DNA of 64,000 bases from Melioribacter roseus (GCA_020722065.1 DYLK01000002.1:1-64000); one strand, 5' to 3'; positions 44,363 through 54,960 are shown, counted from the first letter of the stretch. Numbers and translations: made by a program. Notes: generated by a model not told the origin, from the letters alone.

Positions 44363-46505
44363 AAATAAAAGTAAATTTTGTGCCTTTCCCGACTTCAGTT
44401 TCTAAATTAATTGTGATATTGTTTATATCACAATAGCGTTTTACAAGTGCCAATCCTAAACCATTTCCTTCGAACCTTCTTGTATAACCTTGATTTTCTT
44501 GCGAAAATTCTGTGAACATGTTTGGCAAATATTTATCAGAAATTCCAATTCCAGTATCTTGAATAGTTACTCTAATTCTGTTTTCTTCAGTTTTTGATAT
44601 GATTATTTGAACACTGCCAGCATTTGTATATTTGATTGCATTATCAATAACATTGTCAAAAATCTGTATTAAAGAATATTCATCACCTTTAATCAAAGGT
44701 TGATCAATTTCGGAATAGTAAATCAAGTCAATTTTTTTATTATCTGCTTTTGACTGGAATTTTAACGCAATTTTTTTCAAAATTTGTTCATCCAAATTCC
44801 ATAGCTTGAAATGAGGTTCAAAACTACCTATCTGTAATTCAGACATATTTAACAATAATTCCACTGTTCTAACAATTCTTTCTCCAGCTGAATTCATTGC
44901 TTCGAGAGCAAATTCTAAATCATGTGATAGTTGTTTTTCAAGTTCCATCCTAACCATTCCGCTAAAATTAACAAGTGTATTAATTGGAGTTCGAATTTCG
45001 TGGGACATTTGAGCTAAAAACTCAGATTTCAACTTATCGGCTTTTTGTGCAATTTCTTTGGCTTTAATTAACTCTTCTTCACGTTGTCGTTTTTCTTCGA
45101 GTTCAATTTCAAGATCTTTAGTTAATTCGTTCAATTTTGCAGTCCGTTCTTCTACCAATTCTTCGAGATAATACTGATATTTAACTAATTCCTTTTCAAT
45201 TTCCTTTTGCTTCGTAATATCTCGTAATGCCCCCAACTTTTCAACTGGTTTGCCTTTTCTATCAAGAATAAGTACATAATTATCTAATAAGTAAATAATT
45301 TCACCATTTGACTTTTTAATTCTATAAGTATTTTCAACTTCTTTCCTTTTAATATCGAAATAAGAAATACAATATTCTTTAATCTGATCTACAAGAATAT
45401 TTTTCCAAAAATCGGGTTTTACATTTATTAGATTAGCTTCTTCAACTCCTAGAACGGCAAGAGTATCCCCAGTAAATTTAACGGAATCAGTTTCCACGTT
45501 ATATTGATAAATTACATTGTGGGTTTTATAAGTTGCAAGTTTAAAGTGTTTATCTCTTTCTAAAATTTCATCTTTTCTTCGTCTATCTATTTCTAAAATA
45601 AAATAGGTGCTTGAAACTACAAAAAGAAGTAAAATTATAAACAAGAAAGAAAATCTTGATAGAAATTTATCTGGTATTTCAGATACTGACTGTGATGGAA
45701 TAAAAAATGCAATTTTCCAATACTGATTTTTTGAAAATTCAACTTTTTCAGTAATAAAAAAACCGTTACCTGAAGAAGATAAAGTTTTTGGCACTTCCGC
45801 AAATTTCATAAATTTATCAGAAGAATTGTAAATTGTATCACAATACCCTAAATCTTCTATCTCATTGTAATTTTTCCCAAGATTTTCCTTGAACGGAGTT
45901 GCGATTAAATTTTTCTGTTCATTAATAATAAATAGTTTCGTCTCATTTCCAAATTTCATCCTATCAAAAATTCTATTCTTTAGAAATTGATAGTCAAAAA
46001 CCATAGTTATAATTCCTTTAAAATTGCCCTTGTTGTCAAAAATTGGGTTTGCAATTACAATAGCTTCAAAACCTTGTACAGATAAAAAAACATTACTAAT
46101 ATATTTCTTTTGCTCTAACAATACATAACTATTGTGTGGCTGATCTCCAACATATTTTCCAGCAATTGAAGTATGTGGATAATTGTATAAAATAAACCCA
46201 TTTTCATCAATTCTTGTAATTGAAATGTATGGGTCATTAATTTCCCCAACTACATTCTGAAGATATTTTTCTCCATTTTTTGTCCAATTTATTACATTTG
46301 GTTCTGATGCTAATAAATCTAAATTGATAGTATTTTTAAAAAATTCTTTGATATCTGTAGCAGAAAGTTCAAGTTCTGAATTGATTCTTCTTTCAAACCT
46401 ATCAATTACATTTTTATTCAATTCTGAATAAATTAAATAAATACTAATCGCTCCAATTAGAAATATTAGCAGAATAATTAAAAAATATAGTCTTTTTCGA
46501 TTCAC
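44352..46505 (-). CDS. Membrane sensor histidine kinase with Cache and PAS domains
   Basis: 717 residues. TM1 (about 5-27), an extracytoplasmic Cache-like sensor (30-290), TM2 (about 295-320), a PAS domain (about 335-445), a coiled coil rich in Glu/Lys (about 450-500), HisKA with QMSHEIRTPIN (phospho-His), and HATPase_c with the N, G1 and G2 boxes (DNAIKYTN, DTGIGIS, GNGLGLALVKRYC). Start is GTG; a stop lies just upstream in frame. No response regulator is adjacent, so its partner is elsewhere. Confidence 0.9.
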   Translation of the reverse strand: MNRKRLYFLIILLIFLIGAISIYLIYSELNKNVIDRFERRINSELELSATDIKEFFKNTINLDLLASEPNVINWTKNGEKYLQNVVGEINDPYISITRIDENGFILYNYPHTSIAGKYVGDQPHNSYVLLEQKKYISNVFLSVQGFEAIVIANPIFDNKGNFKGIITMVFDYQFLKNRIFDRMKFGNETKLFIINEQKNLIATPFKENLGKNYNEIEDLGYCDTIYNSSDKFMKFAEVPKTLSSSGNGFFITEKVEFSKNQYWKIAFFIPSQSVSEIPDKFLSRFSFLFIILLLFVVSSTYFILEIDRRRKDEILERDKHFKLATYKTHNVIYQYNVETDSVKFTGDTLAVLGVEEANLINVKPDFWKNILVDQIKEYCISYFDIKRKEVENTYRIKKSNGEIIYLLDNYVLILDRKGKPVEKLGALRDITKQKEIEKELVKYQYYLEELVEERTAKLNELTKDLEIELEEKRQREEELIKAKEIAQKADKLKSEFLAQMSHEIRTPINTLVNFSGMVRMELEKQLSHDLEFALEAMNSAGERIVRTVELLLNMSELQIGSFEPHFKLWNLDEQILKKIALKFQSKADNKKIDLIYYSEIDQPLIKGDEYSLIQIFDNVIDNAIKYTNAGSVQIIISKTEENRIRVTIQDTGIGISDKYLPNMFTEFSQENQGYTRRFEGNGLGLALVKRYCDINNITINLETEVGKGTKFTFIFKA

Positions 46506-46608
46506 TTTTGCACTATTTTAATGTTAAATAATAAGTATTTATTTATCTCATTTAAGTTTATTTTATTAAAATTGTTTCAACCATTTCAAAAATAATATAA
46601 AAAAATAT

Positions 46609-47532
46609 ATGAGTGTGTTAAAAATTCAAAATCTTAGTAAAAATTTCGGCAAAATCCAAGCCGTTAAAAATATTAATTTCACTGTCTCTGAAAATTCTGT
46701 TTTTGGATTAATAGGAAGAAACGGTGCTGGTAAAACCACAACAATTAGAATGTTGATGAATATCTATTTGCCCGATGAAGGCGAAATATTGTTCAAAGGT
46801 GAAAAAATTGATAGTACTTTTAAGGATAAAGTTGGTTATTTACCCGAAGAACGAGGTTTATACAAAAAAATGAAGGTAATTGATACACTTCTATTTTTTG
46901 CAGAAATTAAAGGAATGGTTAATCAAAAAGTTAAAAAGAAAGCTTTTGAATATCTTGAACGATTTGGTTTAAGTGACAGAGCAAATTCCAAAATTGAAGA
47001 TTTATCAAAAGGAAATCAGCAAAAAATTCAGTTTATTTCAACAATTTTGCATAATCCTGAATTTATAATTCTTGATGAACCATTTTCAGGACTTGACCCA
47101 ATTAACACCGATTTGCTAAAAGATATAATGATTGAGATGAAAAATGAAGGGAAAATAATCATACTTTCTACTCATTTGATGGATTATGCAGAAAAACTTT
47201 GTGATAATATTGCAATGATAAACGAAGGTGAAATAATTCTTAACGGAAATTTGAAAGAAATTAAGCAGGATTTTGGCAAAGGAAGAATTGTACTTGAGAC
47301 TGATTCTGATTTAGATTTTCTTAAAACTTCGCGATTTGTAGAAAAAATTGAACATTTTGGTAATCAATTTTCAATTCAACTAAAAAATGAATCAGAACAT
47401 CAACAATTTTTATTGGAATTATTGAACAACAAAGTAAATATTAGAAAGTTTGCAGCAAATGAAATTTCACTACACGAAATATTTGTCCAACTCGCTGGAA
47501 ATGAAACTAATGAGGTTAAAAATGTTAAATAA
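46609..47532 (+). CDS. ABC transporter ATP-binding protein
   Basis: 307 residues. Walker A GRNGAGKTTT, signature LSKGNQQKI, Walker B FIILDEPFSG and H-loop LSTHLMDYAE are all present. The C-terminal 80 residues form the extra domain seen in NatA-like drug/Na+ exporters. The stop overlaps the permease start by 11 bp, forming one exporter. Confidence 0.93.
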   Translation: MSVLKIQNLSKNFGKIQAVKNINFTVSENSVFGLIGRNGAGKTTTIRMLMNIYLPDEGEILFKGEKIDSTFKDKVGYLPEERGLYKKMKVIDTLLFFAEIKGMVNQKVKKKAFEYLERFGLSDRANSKIEDLSKGNQQKIQFISTILHNPEFIILDEPFSGLDPINTDLLKDIMIEMKNEGKIIILSTHLMDYAEKLCDNIAMINEGEIILNGNLKEIKQDFGKGRIVLETDSDLDFLKTSRFVEKIEHFGNQFSIQLKNESEHQQFLLELLNNKVNIRKFAANEISLHEIFVQLAGNETNEVKNVK

Positions 47533-48787
47533 AAAAATAATTGGAATTCTAAAACGTGAACTTAAAGATAAATTATTTTCAAAATCCTTCATTTTTATGA
47601 CTTTATTAATTCCAGGAATTTTTGTGATTTCAATTGGAATTCAAGCATTAATTCATTCATCAGAAGATACAGATAAACATCAGATTGTAATTTTTTCTGA
47701 AGTTGCTGGGTTAGAAGTGCATTTGCAAAAATCTATAAACACTGAATTAAAAAACGATTTTCAGTATGTTGTTGATGTTCGTGAAATTCAGGGAACTCAG
47801 TTTAACAAGGAATTTAATTCGTTAAAACCGCTTTTGCTCAATAATTCAATCTCTGCACTAATCTTTATTCCCCAAAAAGCAATTAGTGATAAACGCGTAA
47901 GTTATTATTCAAAAAATCCTAAAAATTCACAAATTCACAATCGATTTTCTGGGATAATAAATCAGGCAATCATTTCATTCTATTTTGAAGGGAAAAATTT
48001 AAGTGAAAAGGATATTCAATTTGCGAAAGAAAATGTTCAATACGACGAACTTAAAGTTAGCGAAGATTCGATTGTAGAATCTGGAATTGGTGCTGAAATT
48101 CTCAGTTTTATATTCGGTTTTTTGCTTTATATCGGTATTTTATTTTCTGGACAAATGGTTTTACGTGCAGTTGTCGAAGAAAAAAATAATAGGATAGTAG
48201 AAATCTTACTTTCTTCGGTCAGCAGCAACGAGTTAATTATTGGAAAAATTCTTGGTTCTACAATTACTTCGCTTGCACAGATGTTAATTTGGCTTTTACC
48301 TTTAATTTTTGTGCTTTCTTCAAGTTGGTATCTTCTTCCACCTGAATTGATTGTTTCTGTTTCCGCTTGGCAATGGCTTTATTATTTCGTTAACTTTTTA
48401 ATTGGACTTGTAACTTATTTAGGACTTTTTGCAGCTGTTGGCTCAATTTTCGACAATGAACAAGATGCACAATCTGGTATGTGGCCACTTATGATGTTGG
48501 TTATGATTCCATTTTTTATCGCTATTTCAGTCCCTAATAATCCAAATAATTCAATTGCTGTTACAACTTCAATGATTCCATTCACTTCAATAATGGTTAT
48601 GCCAGTAAGAATGGGATTAGTAGATGTTCCTTTGCATCAATTTTTAATTTCGCTTACTGTAAATTTTATTACGCTAATTTTAATTTTTCCTATTTCGGGT
48701 AAAATTTATAGAATTGGAATTCTTCAAACAGGGAAAAAACCAAATTTTAAGGAAGTTTTAAGTTGGATAAAGATGAAAAATCTTTGA
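47522..48787 (+). CDS. ABC-2-type permease (NatB-like)
   Basis: 421 residues. The start at 47522 (MLNKKIIGILKREL) is chosen over an out-of-fold upstream extension. TM1 (about 20-40) is followed by a large extracytoplasmic domain (45-195) and five further TMs. GQMVLRAVVEEKNNRIVEILLSSVSS is the ABC-2 motif (core EEKNNRIVEILLSS). It pairs with the preceding ATPase. The stop abuts the convergent mnmA stop with no spacer. Confidence 0.88.
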   Translation: MLNKKIIGILKRELKDKLFSKSFIFMTLLIPGIFVISIGIQALIHSSEDTDKHQIVIFSEVAGLEVHLQKSINTELKNDFQYVVDVREIQGTQFNKEFNSLKPLLLNNSISALIFIPQKAISDKRVSYYSKNPKNSQIHNRFSGIINQAIISFYFEGKNLSEKDIQFAKENVQYDELKVSEDSIVESGIGAEILSFIFGFLLYIGILFSGQMVLRAVVEEKNNRIVEILLSSVSSNELIIGKILGSTITSLAQMLIWLLPLIFVLSSSWYLLPPELIVSVSAWQWLYYFVNFLIGLVTYLGLFAAVGSIFDNEQDAQSGMWPLMMLVMIPFFIAISVPNNPNNSIAVTTSMIPFTSIMVMPVRMGLVDVPLHQFLISLTVNFITLILIFPISGKIYRIGILQTGKKPNFKEVLSWIKMKNL

Positions 48788-49909
48788 TTAGTTTGTAATT
48801 ATTCCACCGACAAGAAGTAAACCAAATTCATTGTAAATTACTGCAGATTGTCCTGGAGTAATTGCAAATTTTGGCTCGATAAATTCTATTTCCAGAAAAT
48901 CATTTTGAGAAGAAATAACTATTGCTGGAGCAACTGTATCGGCATAACGAATTTTCGCAAGGATTTTCTCACCAATTTCCAATTTGTTAACGCTTACAAA
49001 ATTTAGTTTTGAGATTTTTACAGATTTTGAATAAAGCGTCTCTTTCTCTCCAATTTCAATGGAATTATTTTCAGCATCTATCTTTTTTACAAATACAGGA
49101 TGTGGATAAGTTACTCCAATTCCTTTTCTTTGACCGATTGTATAAAATGGAATTCCCTTGTGTTTTCCGACAATTTTTCCATTGTAGAATATATTCCCAG
49201 CAGTAACTTTTGCCACTTTTTCTGGAACGCGTTCACGAATAAATCTTTCATAATTATTGTCGTTCACAAAACAGATTTCCATACTATCGGGCTTCTTTGC
49301 AACCGAAAGATTAAATTTTTCGGCAATCTTACGTACTTCTTCTTTCTTGAACTCACCAAGTGGAAGTATTGTTCTGCTTAATGATTGTTGTGTTAAACCC
49401 CAAAGAGCATAAGTCTGGTCTTTTGATGAATCAATTGCATTTTTTAGGAAATATCTTTGTTCAACTTCGGAAAATCCTATTTGAGCATAATGTCCTGTTG
49501 CAATATATTTTGCACCATATTTATCAGCTTCAGTTAGCAATTCTTCCCATTTTATTTTACGATTACACAAAACACAAGGATTTGGCGTACGTCCTTGTAA
49601 ATATTCATCCACAAAATTATCAATAATCAATTCTTCGAATCTATCTGAAAAATCGGCTACAAAGTGCTGAAAACCAAATTGTTTCGCGACTGATTTACAA
49701 TCGAAAATTGCATCGAGCGAGCAACAAGCATTTACCTTCTTTGGCGCTCCAGTAGAATCTTGTCTATTTCCCCAAGTTTTCATAGTTACACCAATTACAT
49801 CGTAACCTTTTTGTTTTAGCAAAATTGCAACAACTGACGAATCAACTCCGCCGCTCATTGCAACGATAACTTTATTTGGATCAAGTGTATTTTTACTATT
49901 TAAGTTCAT
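48788..49909 (-). CDS. mnmA: tRNA-specific 2-thiouridylase MnmA
   Basis: 373 residues. VIVAMSGGVDSSVVA is the ATP-pyrophosphatase P-loop. The catalytic cysteines are in NPCVLCNRKIKW and MEICFV. It thiolates U34 of Lys, Glu and Gln tRNAs. The ATG at 49909 gives an ATGA overlap with acpS; an upstream TTG extension is less likely. Confidence 0.95.
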   Translation of the reverse strand: MNLNSKNTLDPNKVIVAMSGGVDSSVVAILLKQKGYDVIGVTMKTWGNRQDSTGAPKKVNACCSLDAIFDCKSVAKQFGFQHFVADFSDRFEELIIDNFVDEYLQGRTPNPCVLCNRKIKWEELLTEADKYGAKYIATGHYAQIGFSEVEQRYFLKNAIDSSKDQTYALWGLTQQSLSRTILPLGEFKKEEVRKIAEKFNLSVAKKPDSMEICFVNDNNYERFIRERVPEKVAKVTAGNIFYNGKIVGKHKGIPFYTIGQRKGIGVTYPHPVFVKKIDAENNSIEIGEKETLYSKSVKISKLNFVSVNKLEIGEKILAKIRYADTVAPAIVISSQNDFLEIEFIEPKFAITPGQSAVIYNEFGLLLVGGIITN

Positions 49910-50298
49910 TTTATACTTTCTTTGCAATCTTTTGAAAGAATTGCCACTGCGGTTGCATATTTATCAGTGTGGCTAATGGAAATCTGAATTTTCTTATCAT
50001 TTCCCATAAATTTTTGAAATTTTCCAAACAATTTTACGGTTGGTTCTCCGTTTACATCGTTTTGAATTTCCATATCAAGCCAATTGAATCCATTTTTGCA
50101 ACAACTATAAAGAGATTTTACAATTGCTTCCTTTGCAGCAAATCTTCCAGCGAAATGCAAAAATTTATTCTTTTTGGAATTACAATATTCAATTTCTGAT
50201 TCAGTAAATATTTTGTTTAAAAAGCGATTTTCAAATTTTTTTATACTTTTAGAAATTCTTTCTACTTCCACAATATCTGTTCCAACTCCAATTATCAT
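49906..50298 (-). CDS. acpS: Holo-[acyl-carrier-protein] synthase
   Basis: 130 residues. MIIGVGTDIVEVERI (Mg-binding Asp) and FAGRFAAKEAIVKSL are AcpS motifs. It transfers phosphopantetheine from CoA to ACP. The start at 50298 is preferred to a longer frame (50355) that would run into the upstream ggt gene and lacks homology. The stop overlaps mnmA (ATGA). Confidence 0.95.
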   Translation of the reverse strand: MIIGVGTDIVEVERISKSIKKFENRFLNKIFTESEIEYCNSKKNKFLHFAGRFAAKEAIVKSLYSCCKNGFNWLDMEIQNDVNGEPTVKLFGKFQKFMGNDKKIQISISHTDKYATAVAILSKDCKESIK

Positions 50299-50306
50299 TT
50301 TTTCAC

Positions 50307-51989
50307 CTAATATCCCGAAGCTAAACCATATCCACGCGGATCTGTACTTCCCCAAAATGTTTTTGTAGAAATATCAAAAAGAATTCCTTCAGTTCTACCA
50401 AGACTTCTCTCATTCCCCAGGATTACATTCCTTTTAGATAAATTTTCTTTTTGATCTTCTAAAATTGAAAATTTTTCAAAATCGATTCTATCAGGCAACC
50501 ACTGATGATGAAATCTGGGAGCAGCAATCGCATCGGCAATATTCATCTCAAAATCGATAACATTTTGAATTACTTGTAAAACAGAAGTAATTATTGTTGA
50601 ACCACCAGGCGAGCCAATAACCATAAATAATTCGCCATTTTTAAGAATTATAGTTGGTGTCATCGAACTTAACATTCGTTTTTTAGGTTGAATGGAATTG
50701 GCTTCGCTTCCTATCAAACCAAATTGATTTGGTTCACCAGGTTTGGCGCTAAAATCATCCATTTCGTTATTCATTAAAAATCCACAACCTTCTACTACAA
50801 TTTTATTCCCAAATGCAGCGTTAATTGTAGTTGTAACGCTTACAGCATTTCCAAAAATATCAGTTACTGAATAATGTGTAGTTTGTTCATTTTCAGAAAT
50901 GTTAAAATCAGAAGGGAAAATTTCTGTGGATTTAGTTGCATTTTCTCCAATTTTTTGTGCAATTGTTTTGGCGTAGTATTTTGAAATCAAAGAATCTATC
51001 GGGACAGGGAAAAATTCAGGATCTCCCAAGTGTTTTGAGCGATCAGCATATACATATTTAAGAACTTCAGTTTGAGTATAAATGTGTTTCGAACTGTGCC
51101 AGCCAAATTCAGAAATAGGGAAATTTTCAAGAATATTTAACGCTTGAATTAATGCAATCCCACCCGAAGAAGGCGGAGGCATAGAAATAATTTCAAATCC
51201 TTTGTAATTGCCATAAATTGGCTTTCTTTCAATTGGTTGATAATTTTTCAAATCATCTTTTCTAATTAATCCACCATTTTTAATTGATTGAGATACAATT
51301 GAATCTGCAACCCAACCATCGTAAAAGCCGTTTTTTCCTTTTTCCAGAATTTGTTTCAAAGTTTTATACAAATCCTTCTGAACAAATAAATCACCTTCAG
51401 TAAACGGATTTCCGTTGTTTGTAAATACTTTCTTTGAACTTTCAATTTGTAAAAAATCATTATAAAAAATATTTATATCATCAACCATTTCCCACTTTAA
51501 TTCAAAACCACTTTCCGCAAGTGCAATTGCTGGCGAAATTACTTCTTCTAAACTTAAAGTACCATATTTTTCAAGTGCATAAAGCATTCCAGCTACACTT
51601 CCTGGCACTGCAGAGGAACTCCATCCCGTTGTGCTTAATTCTGGTATATAATTTCCTAAGGAATCTAAATACATATTCTGATGTGCTAAAAATGGGGCTA
51701 TTTCACGAAAATCAATTGTGGTATTTTCTCCATTACTAAAATGAATTACCATAAATCCGCCACCGCCCAAATTCCCAGCTTCGGGATAAGTAACTGCTAA
51801 AGCAAATCCAACAGCAACTGCGGCATCAATAGCATTCCCACCTTTTTGAAGAATTTTTGTCCCGATTTTAGTCGCCAAATCGCTTGAAGAAACAACCATT
51901 CCATTTTTAGATTTAACTGGACGATGAGTTTGCGAATAAGATGATAAACTAACTACAACAAGTAAACTAAAAAATATTTGTTTTAACAT
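50307..51989 (-). CDS. ggt: Gamma-glutamyltransferase
   Basis: 560 residues, with signal peptide (MLKQIFFSLLVVVSLSSYSQ) and so exported. GGNAIDAAVAV near the N-terminus and TTHYSVTDIFGNAVSVTTTIN (core TTHYSVTD) carry the family signature; the first Thr of TTHYS is the autocatalytic and nucleophilic residue. It hydrolyses or transfers gamma-glutamyl groups of glutathione in the periplasm. ATG 51989 keeps the signal peptide; an upstream TTG is rejected. It overlaps the MCE gene by 23 bp. Confidence 0.94.
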   Translation of the reverse strand: MLKQIFFSLLVVVSLSSYSQTHRPVKSKNGMVVSSSDLATKIGTKILQKGGNAIDAAVAVGFALAVTYPEAGNLGGGGFMVIHFSNGENTTIDFREIAPFLAHQNMYLDSLGNYIPELSTTGWSSSAVPGSVAGMLYALEKYGTLSLEEVISPAIALAESGFELKWEMVDDINIFYNDFLQIESSKKVFTNNGNPFTEGDLFVQKDLYKTLKQILEKGKNGFYDGWVADSIVSQSIKNGGLIRKDDLKNYQPIERKPIYGNYKGFEIISMPPPSSGGIALIQALNILENFPISEFGWHSSKHIYTQTEVLKYVYADRSKHLGDPEFFPVPIDSLISKYYAKTIAQKIGENATKSTEIFPSDFNISENEQTTHYSVTDIFGNAVSVTTTINAAFGNKIVVEGCGFLMNNEMDDFSAKPGEPNQFGLIGSEANSIQPKKRMLSSMTPTIILKNGELFMVIGSPGGSTIITSVLQVIQNVIDFEMNIADAIAAPRFHHQWLPDRIDFEKFSILEDQKENLSKRNVILGNERSLGRTEGILFDISTKTFWGSTDPRGYGLASGY

Positions 51990-52872
51990 TAATACCTTCT
52001 GATTGAAGTTGTTCAATCAATAGATTTGTCAGTTTTTCCAATTTTTGCAATGTTGAATCTAATTTTTTTATGTACGATTCATCATAAATTATTTTACCAA
52101 GATTGTTTTCTTGTTTTTTAGTTTCGTTTATTATGCCAGAAAGGTTTGATATTAAACTTTCAGTCTCACGTAAAGTTGATTTTGTTTGAGAAACAAAGTC
52201 AGAAAAATTAGCTTGATTTCTTCCCCAAAAATGATTCAGTGAATCAGTTAAAATTGTCCCATTTTCTACTAATTTATTTATTTCTGTTCTATTTTCGTTC
52301 AAAATCGCAGAAAACACATCAATTGTTTTGTTTGTTTTAACAAGAGTTTGTTTCAATTCGCCAAGAACATTTTCGTCTTTCATAAACGAATTAAGACTTG
52401 TAGTTATTTCCTTAGTTTGTTTTATTGTGGAAAGTAAATCATCTTGAACTGATGTAAGGATTGCCATCGTTGTAGCAAAATCACCAGCAAATTTACCTTT
52501 TTGAATAACATTTATATCAATTTTTTCTGATGAAACACCAGGTGTAATTTCAATTTTTTTCCCGCCCATCAAATCCAGCATAACAATCGAGAATTTAGCA
52601 TCAGAACGTAAATCTACATCGTTTTTTAAAATCAATCTTGCAGTAACTCCATTTGAATTCAAAATTAAATCATCTACAAAACCTTTTTCTAAGCCATTTA
52701 CCGTAACTTTATCCTTGATGTAAAGTCCTGAAACATTGTCAAATTGTACATTTATGATTACATTATCATCCGAGAATGTGTAATTTTTAACCCAAATCAT
52801 TAATACTACCACAATTAAAAAAGCGGTAAAAACAGTAAATCCAACTTTAACTTCATTTATTTTATTTTTCAT
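51967..52872 (-). CDS. MCE/MlaD-family protein
   Basis: 301 residues. One N-terminal TM (about 9-28) anchors an MCE domain (about 38-125), with VNVQFDNVSGLYIKDKVTVNGLEKG-type sequence (core GLYIKDKVTVNG); helical coiled-coil follows. MCE proteins form rings that move lipids between membranes. The MlaE/MlaF partners are not adjacent. It overlaps the small upstream gene by 11 bp. Confidence 0.85.
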   Translation of the reverse strand: MKNKINEVKVGFTVFTAFLIVVVLMIWVKNYTFSDDNVIINVQFDNVSGLYIKDKVTVNGLEKGFVDDLILNSNGVTARLILKNDVDLRSDAKFSIVMLDLMGGKKIEITPGVSSEKIDINVIQKGKFAGDFATTMAILTSVQDDLLSTIKQTKEITTSLNSFMKDENVLGELKQTLVKTNKTIDVFSAILNENRTEINKLVENGTILTDSLNHFWGRNQANFSDFVSQTKSTLRETESLISNLSGIINETKKQENNLGKIIYDESYIKKLDSTLQKLEKLTNLLIEQLQSEGINVKTNIF

Positions 52873-53218
52873 TTTCTAACATATTTTTAATTTTAATAAA
52901 TGCCAAAGAATCCGAGATTTGCAAATCTTTGAGTTTCTGATATTCTAACTTAATGCTTTCTAACTTGTCTTTTGAGATTGTTGTTCTATTTTTCCTTAGA
53001 TTTTCCATTTTTTCTTCGAATATAATTTCGAGTGAGTCCGCCCATTGATTTTTTACAATTCTATGAATTTCAGTAGGAATTTGTTCTTGTACAATTTTTT
53101 CAGTTTTATTTTCAATAGAAGAAATTATTTGCTTTTCATACTTTTGGAAAATGTAGTAGCCAATCCCAATTACAAGAATTAGTAAAAAAAGTAGGAAAAA
53201 GCAACCTTTTTTAATCAT
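52862..53218 (-). CDS. Small TM plus coiled-coil protein
   Basis: 118 residues. One N-terminal TM (about 7-25), then a charged helix rich in Lys and Glu. No family recognised. It overlaps both the upstream CBS gene (8 bp) and the downstream MCE gene (11 bp), so it may serve the MCE assembly. That link is positional only. Confidence 0.6.
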   Translation of the reverse strand: MIKKGCFFLLFLLILVIGIGYYIFQKYEKQIISSIENKTEKIVQEQIPTEIHRIVKNQWADSLEIIFEEKMENLRKNRTTISKDKLESIKLEYQKLKDLQISDSLAFIKIKNMLENEK

Positions 53219-54503
53219 TTGGTTTTAGGATTTTTTCTATTTGGACTTCGTTAATTCTTTTGTCTTCTACAGATTTTACTGTAAAAATAAACCCATTCTT
53301 TTCGATAGAAAATCCAACTTCTGGAATTTTTTCAGCAAAATAAAAGATAAAACCACCAAGTGTTTCATATTCATCTTCAGATGATGAAAAATCGCTTCCT
53401 AATTCTGAATTTAAATCATTTATTGAAATTTTGCCAAGAGCTAAAAAAGTGTGATTATTGATTTGTTTAAATTCAATTTCGTTTTCATCAAATTCATCAT
53501 TAATTTCCCCGACAATTTCTTCTAAAATATCTTCCAATGTAATTAAACCTAAAGTTCCACCATATTCATCAACCACAATTCCCATGTGTAGATTTTTCTC
53601 TTGAAATTCAGATAGTAATTCGCCAATTAATTTGTTGGCTGGAACAAAATAAGGTGCTCTCGAAAGATTTTTAATATTAATAATTTCATCTGGATTTTTA
53701 ACTTTTAAGAATCTAAGTAAATCTTTTGCATAAATTATTCCAATAATTGAATCTAAACTTTCGCTGTAAAGAGGTAACCTACTTTTGCCACTTTTTGTTA
53801 TGACTTGAATAATATCTTCAAAATTATCAGAAATTGAAAGTGCTTCAATATCAACACGTGGAGTCATAATTTCTTTTACTGTTATCTTTTGAAATGATAC
53901 AATATCGTGAATTAATTCTTGTTCATTTTCTTCAATTGTTCCGTGTTCGCGTGAAATACTTGCTAATTCCGTAATTTCTAAATCATTTAAAGCATTGTAT
54001 TTCTTTGATAATGATATTTTTTTCTTAAAAAAATCAAATATTTCGATAACTAATTTTGAAATTGGATAAATAAAAATGGAAAGCCAATAGAGTGGAAAAG
54101 CTGCCCATTTAGCAAAAACAAGCGGATTTTTGTTTGCTAAAACCTTCGGAATAATTTCAGAAAACAATAAAATTATAACTGTTAAAATTGGAATTTGAAA
54201 AGCCAAAATAAGTTCAACCGAAATGTTAGTTCTGTGGGCTAAATCTATCGCAATTATTACACCCAAAATAGATGCGGCAACATTTACTAATGTATTTAAG
54301 AGGAGAATAGATACAAGAATTAGATGTGGATTTTCAATCATAGAAAGAAGATAGCGTTGAATAAAGCTATCTTCCTTCTCATAAGATTTTCTTAAACTTT
54401 TTTCATCAATCGAAAAAATTGCAACTTCAGAACCAGAAAAAAATGCAGAAAGAATTAGTAACCCAATTAAAATAATTATTTGGTAAAAACTATCATTCTC
54501 CAA
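53211..54503 (-). CDS. CNNM/CBS/CorC_HlyC membrane protein
   Basis: 430 residues: DUF21 domain with three to four TMs (1-180), two CBS motifs (about 205-330) and a C-terminal CorC_HlyC domain (345-425). FFSGSEVAIFSI is the conserved opening. Members act in Mg2+/Co2+ export or resistance. The start is TTG: an in-frame stop lies four codons upstream and no ATG is available before the first TM. Confidence 0.9.
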   Translation of the reverse strand: MENDSFYQIIILIGLLILSAFFSGSEVAIFSIDEKSLRKSYEKEDSFIQRYLLSMIENPHLILVSILLLNTLVNVAASILGVIIAIDLAHRTNISVELILAFQIPILTVIILLFSEIIPKVLANKNPLVFAKWAAFPLYWLSIFIYPISKLVIEIFDFFKKKISLSKKYNALNDLEITELASISREHGTIEENEQELIHDIVSFQKITVKEIMTPRVDIEALSISDNFEDIIQVITKSGKSRLPLYSESLDSIIGIIYAKDLLRFLKVKNPDEIINIKNLSRAPYFVPANKLIGELLSEFQEKNLHMGIVVDEYGGTLGLITLEDILEEIVGEINDEFDENEIEFKQINNHTFLALGKISINDLNSELGSDFSSSEDEYETLGGFIFYFAEKIPEVGFSIEKNGFIFTVKSVEDKRINEVQIEKILKPND

Positions 54504-54540
54504 AAATATTCAAGCTCCATATTGTTGCAAAATAATTCAT

Positions 54541-54960
54541 TTAGAAGGGCAAATCGTCATCAGTTTTTGATACGGAATAATCATCATTATTATCTTTTAC
54601 TACATTTCCTGAAGATTCCCCCGAAAATCCTTCGGATTTATCTAAAGGAATTAGTGATTCTGCAATTATTTCAAAAACATATTTGGTTTCGTTATTTTTA
54701 TCTTGATAGCTTCTTTTACTGATTCTACCTTCAACAAAAACCTTTTTCCCCTTTTTAAGTTGTTCTTTATAAAAATCAGATAAATTGTAGCTTACAACAT
54801 TATGCCAAGTTGTTTCGTTAACCCATTCTTCGTTTTTTTTATAGCTTCTTGTTGTAGCTAAATTGAAATTAGTAACAGAAAAAGTGTCATTAGAAAATCT
54901 TGTTTCAGCGTCACTGCCTAAGTTACCAATCAACATTACTTTGTTTAATGAGAATGCCAT
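54541..54960 (-). CDS. ssb: Single-stranded DNA-binding protein
   Basis: 139 residues. NKVMLIGNLGSDAETR and the OB-fold pattern run to about residue 105; the tail is acidic and ends DDDLPF, the partner-binding motif. It coats ssDNA in replication and repair. A good AGAGGGG site precedes ATG. Confidence 0.96.
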   Translation of the reverse strand: MAFSLNKVMLIGNLGSDAETRFSNDTFSVTNFNLATTRSYKKNEEWVNETTWHNVVSYNLSDFYKEQLKKGKKVFVEGRISKRSYQDKNNETKYVFEIIAESLIPLDKSEGFSGESSGNVVKDNNDDYSVSKTDDDLPF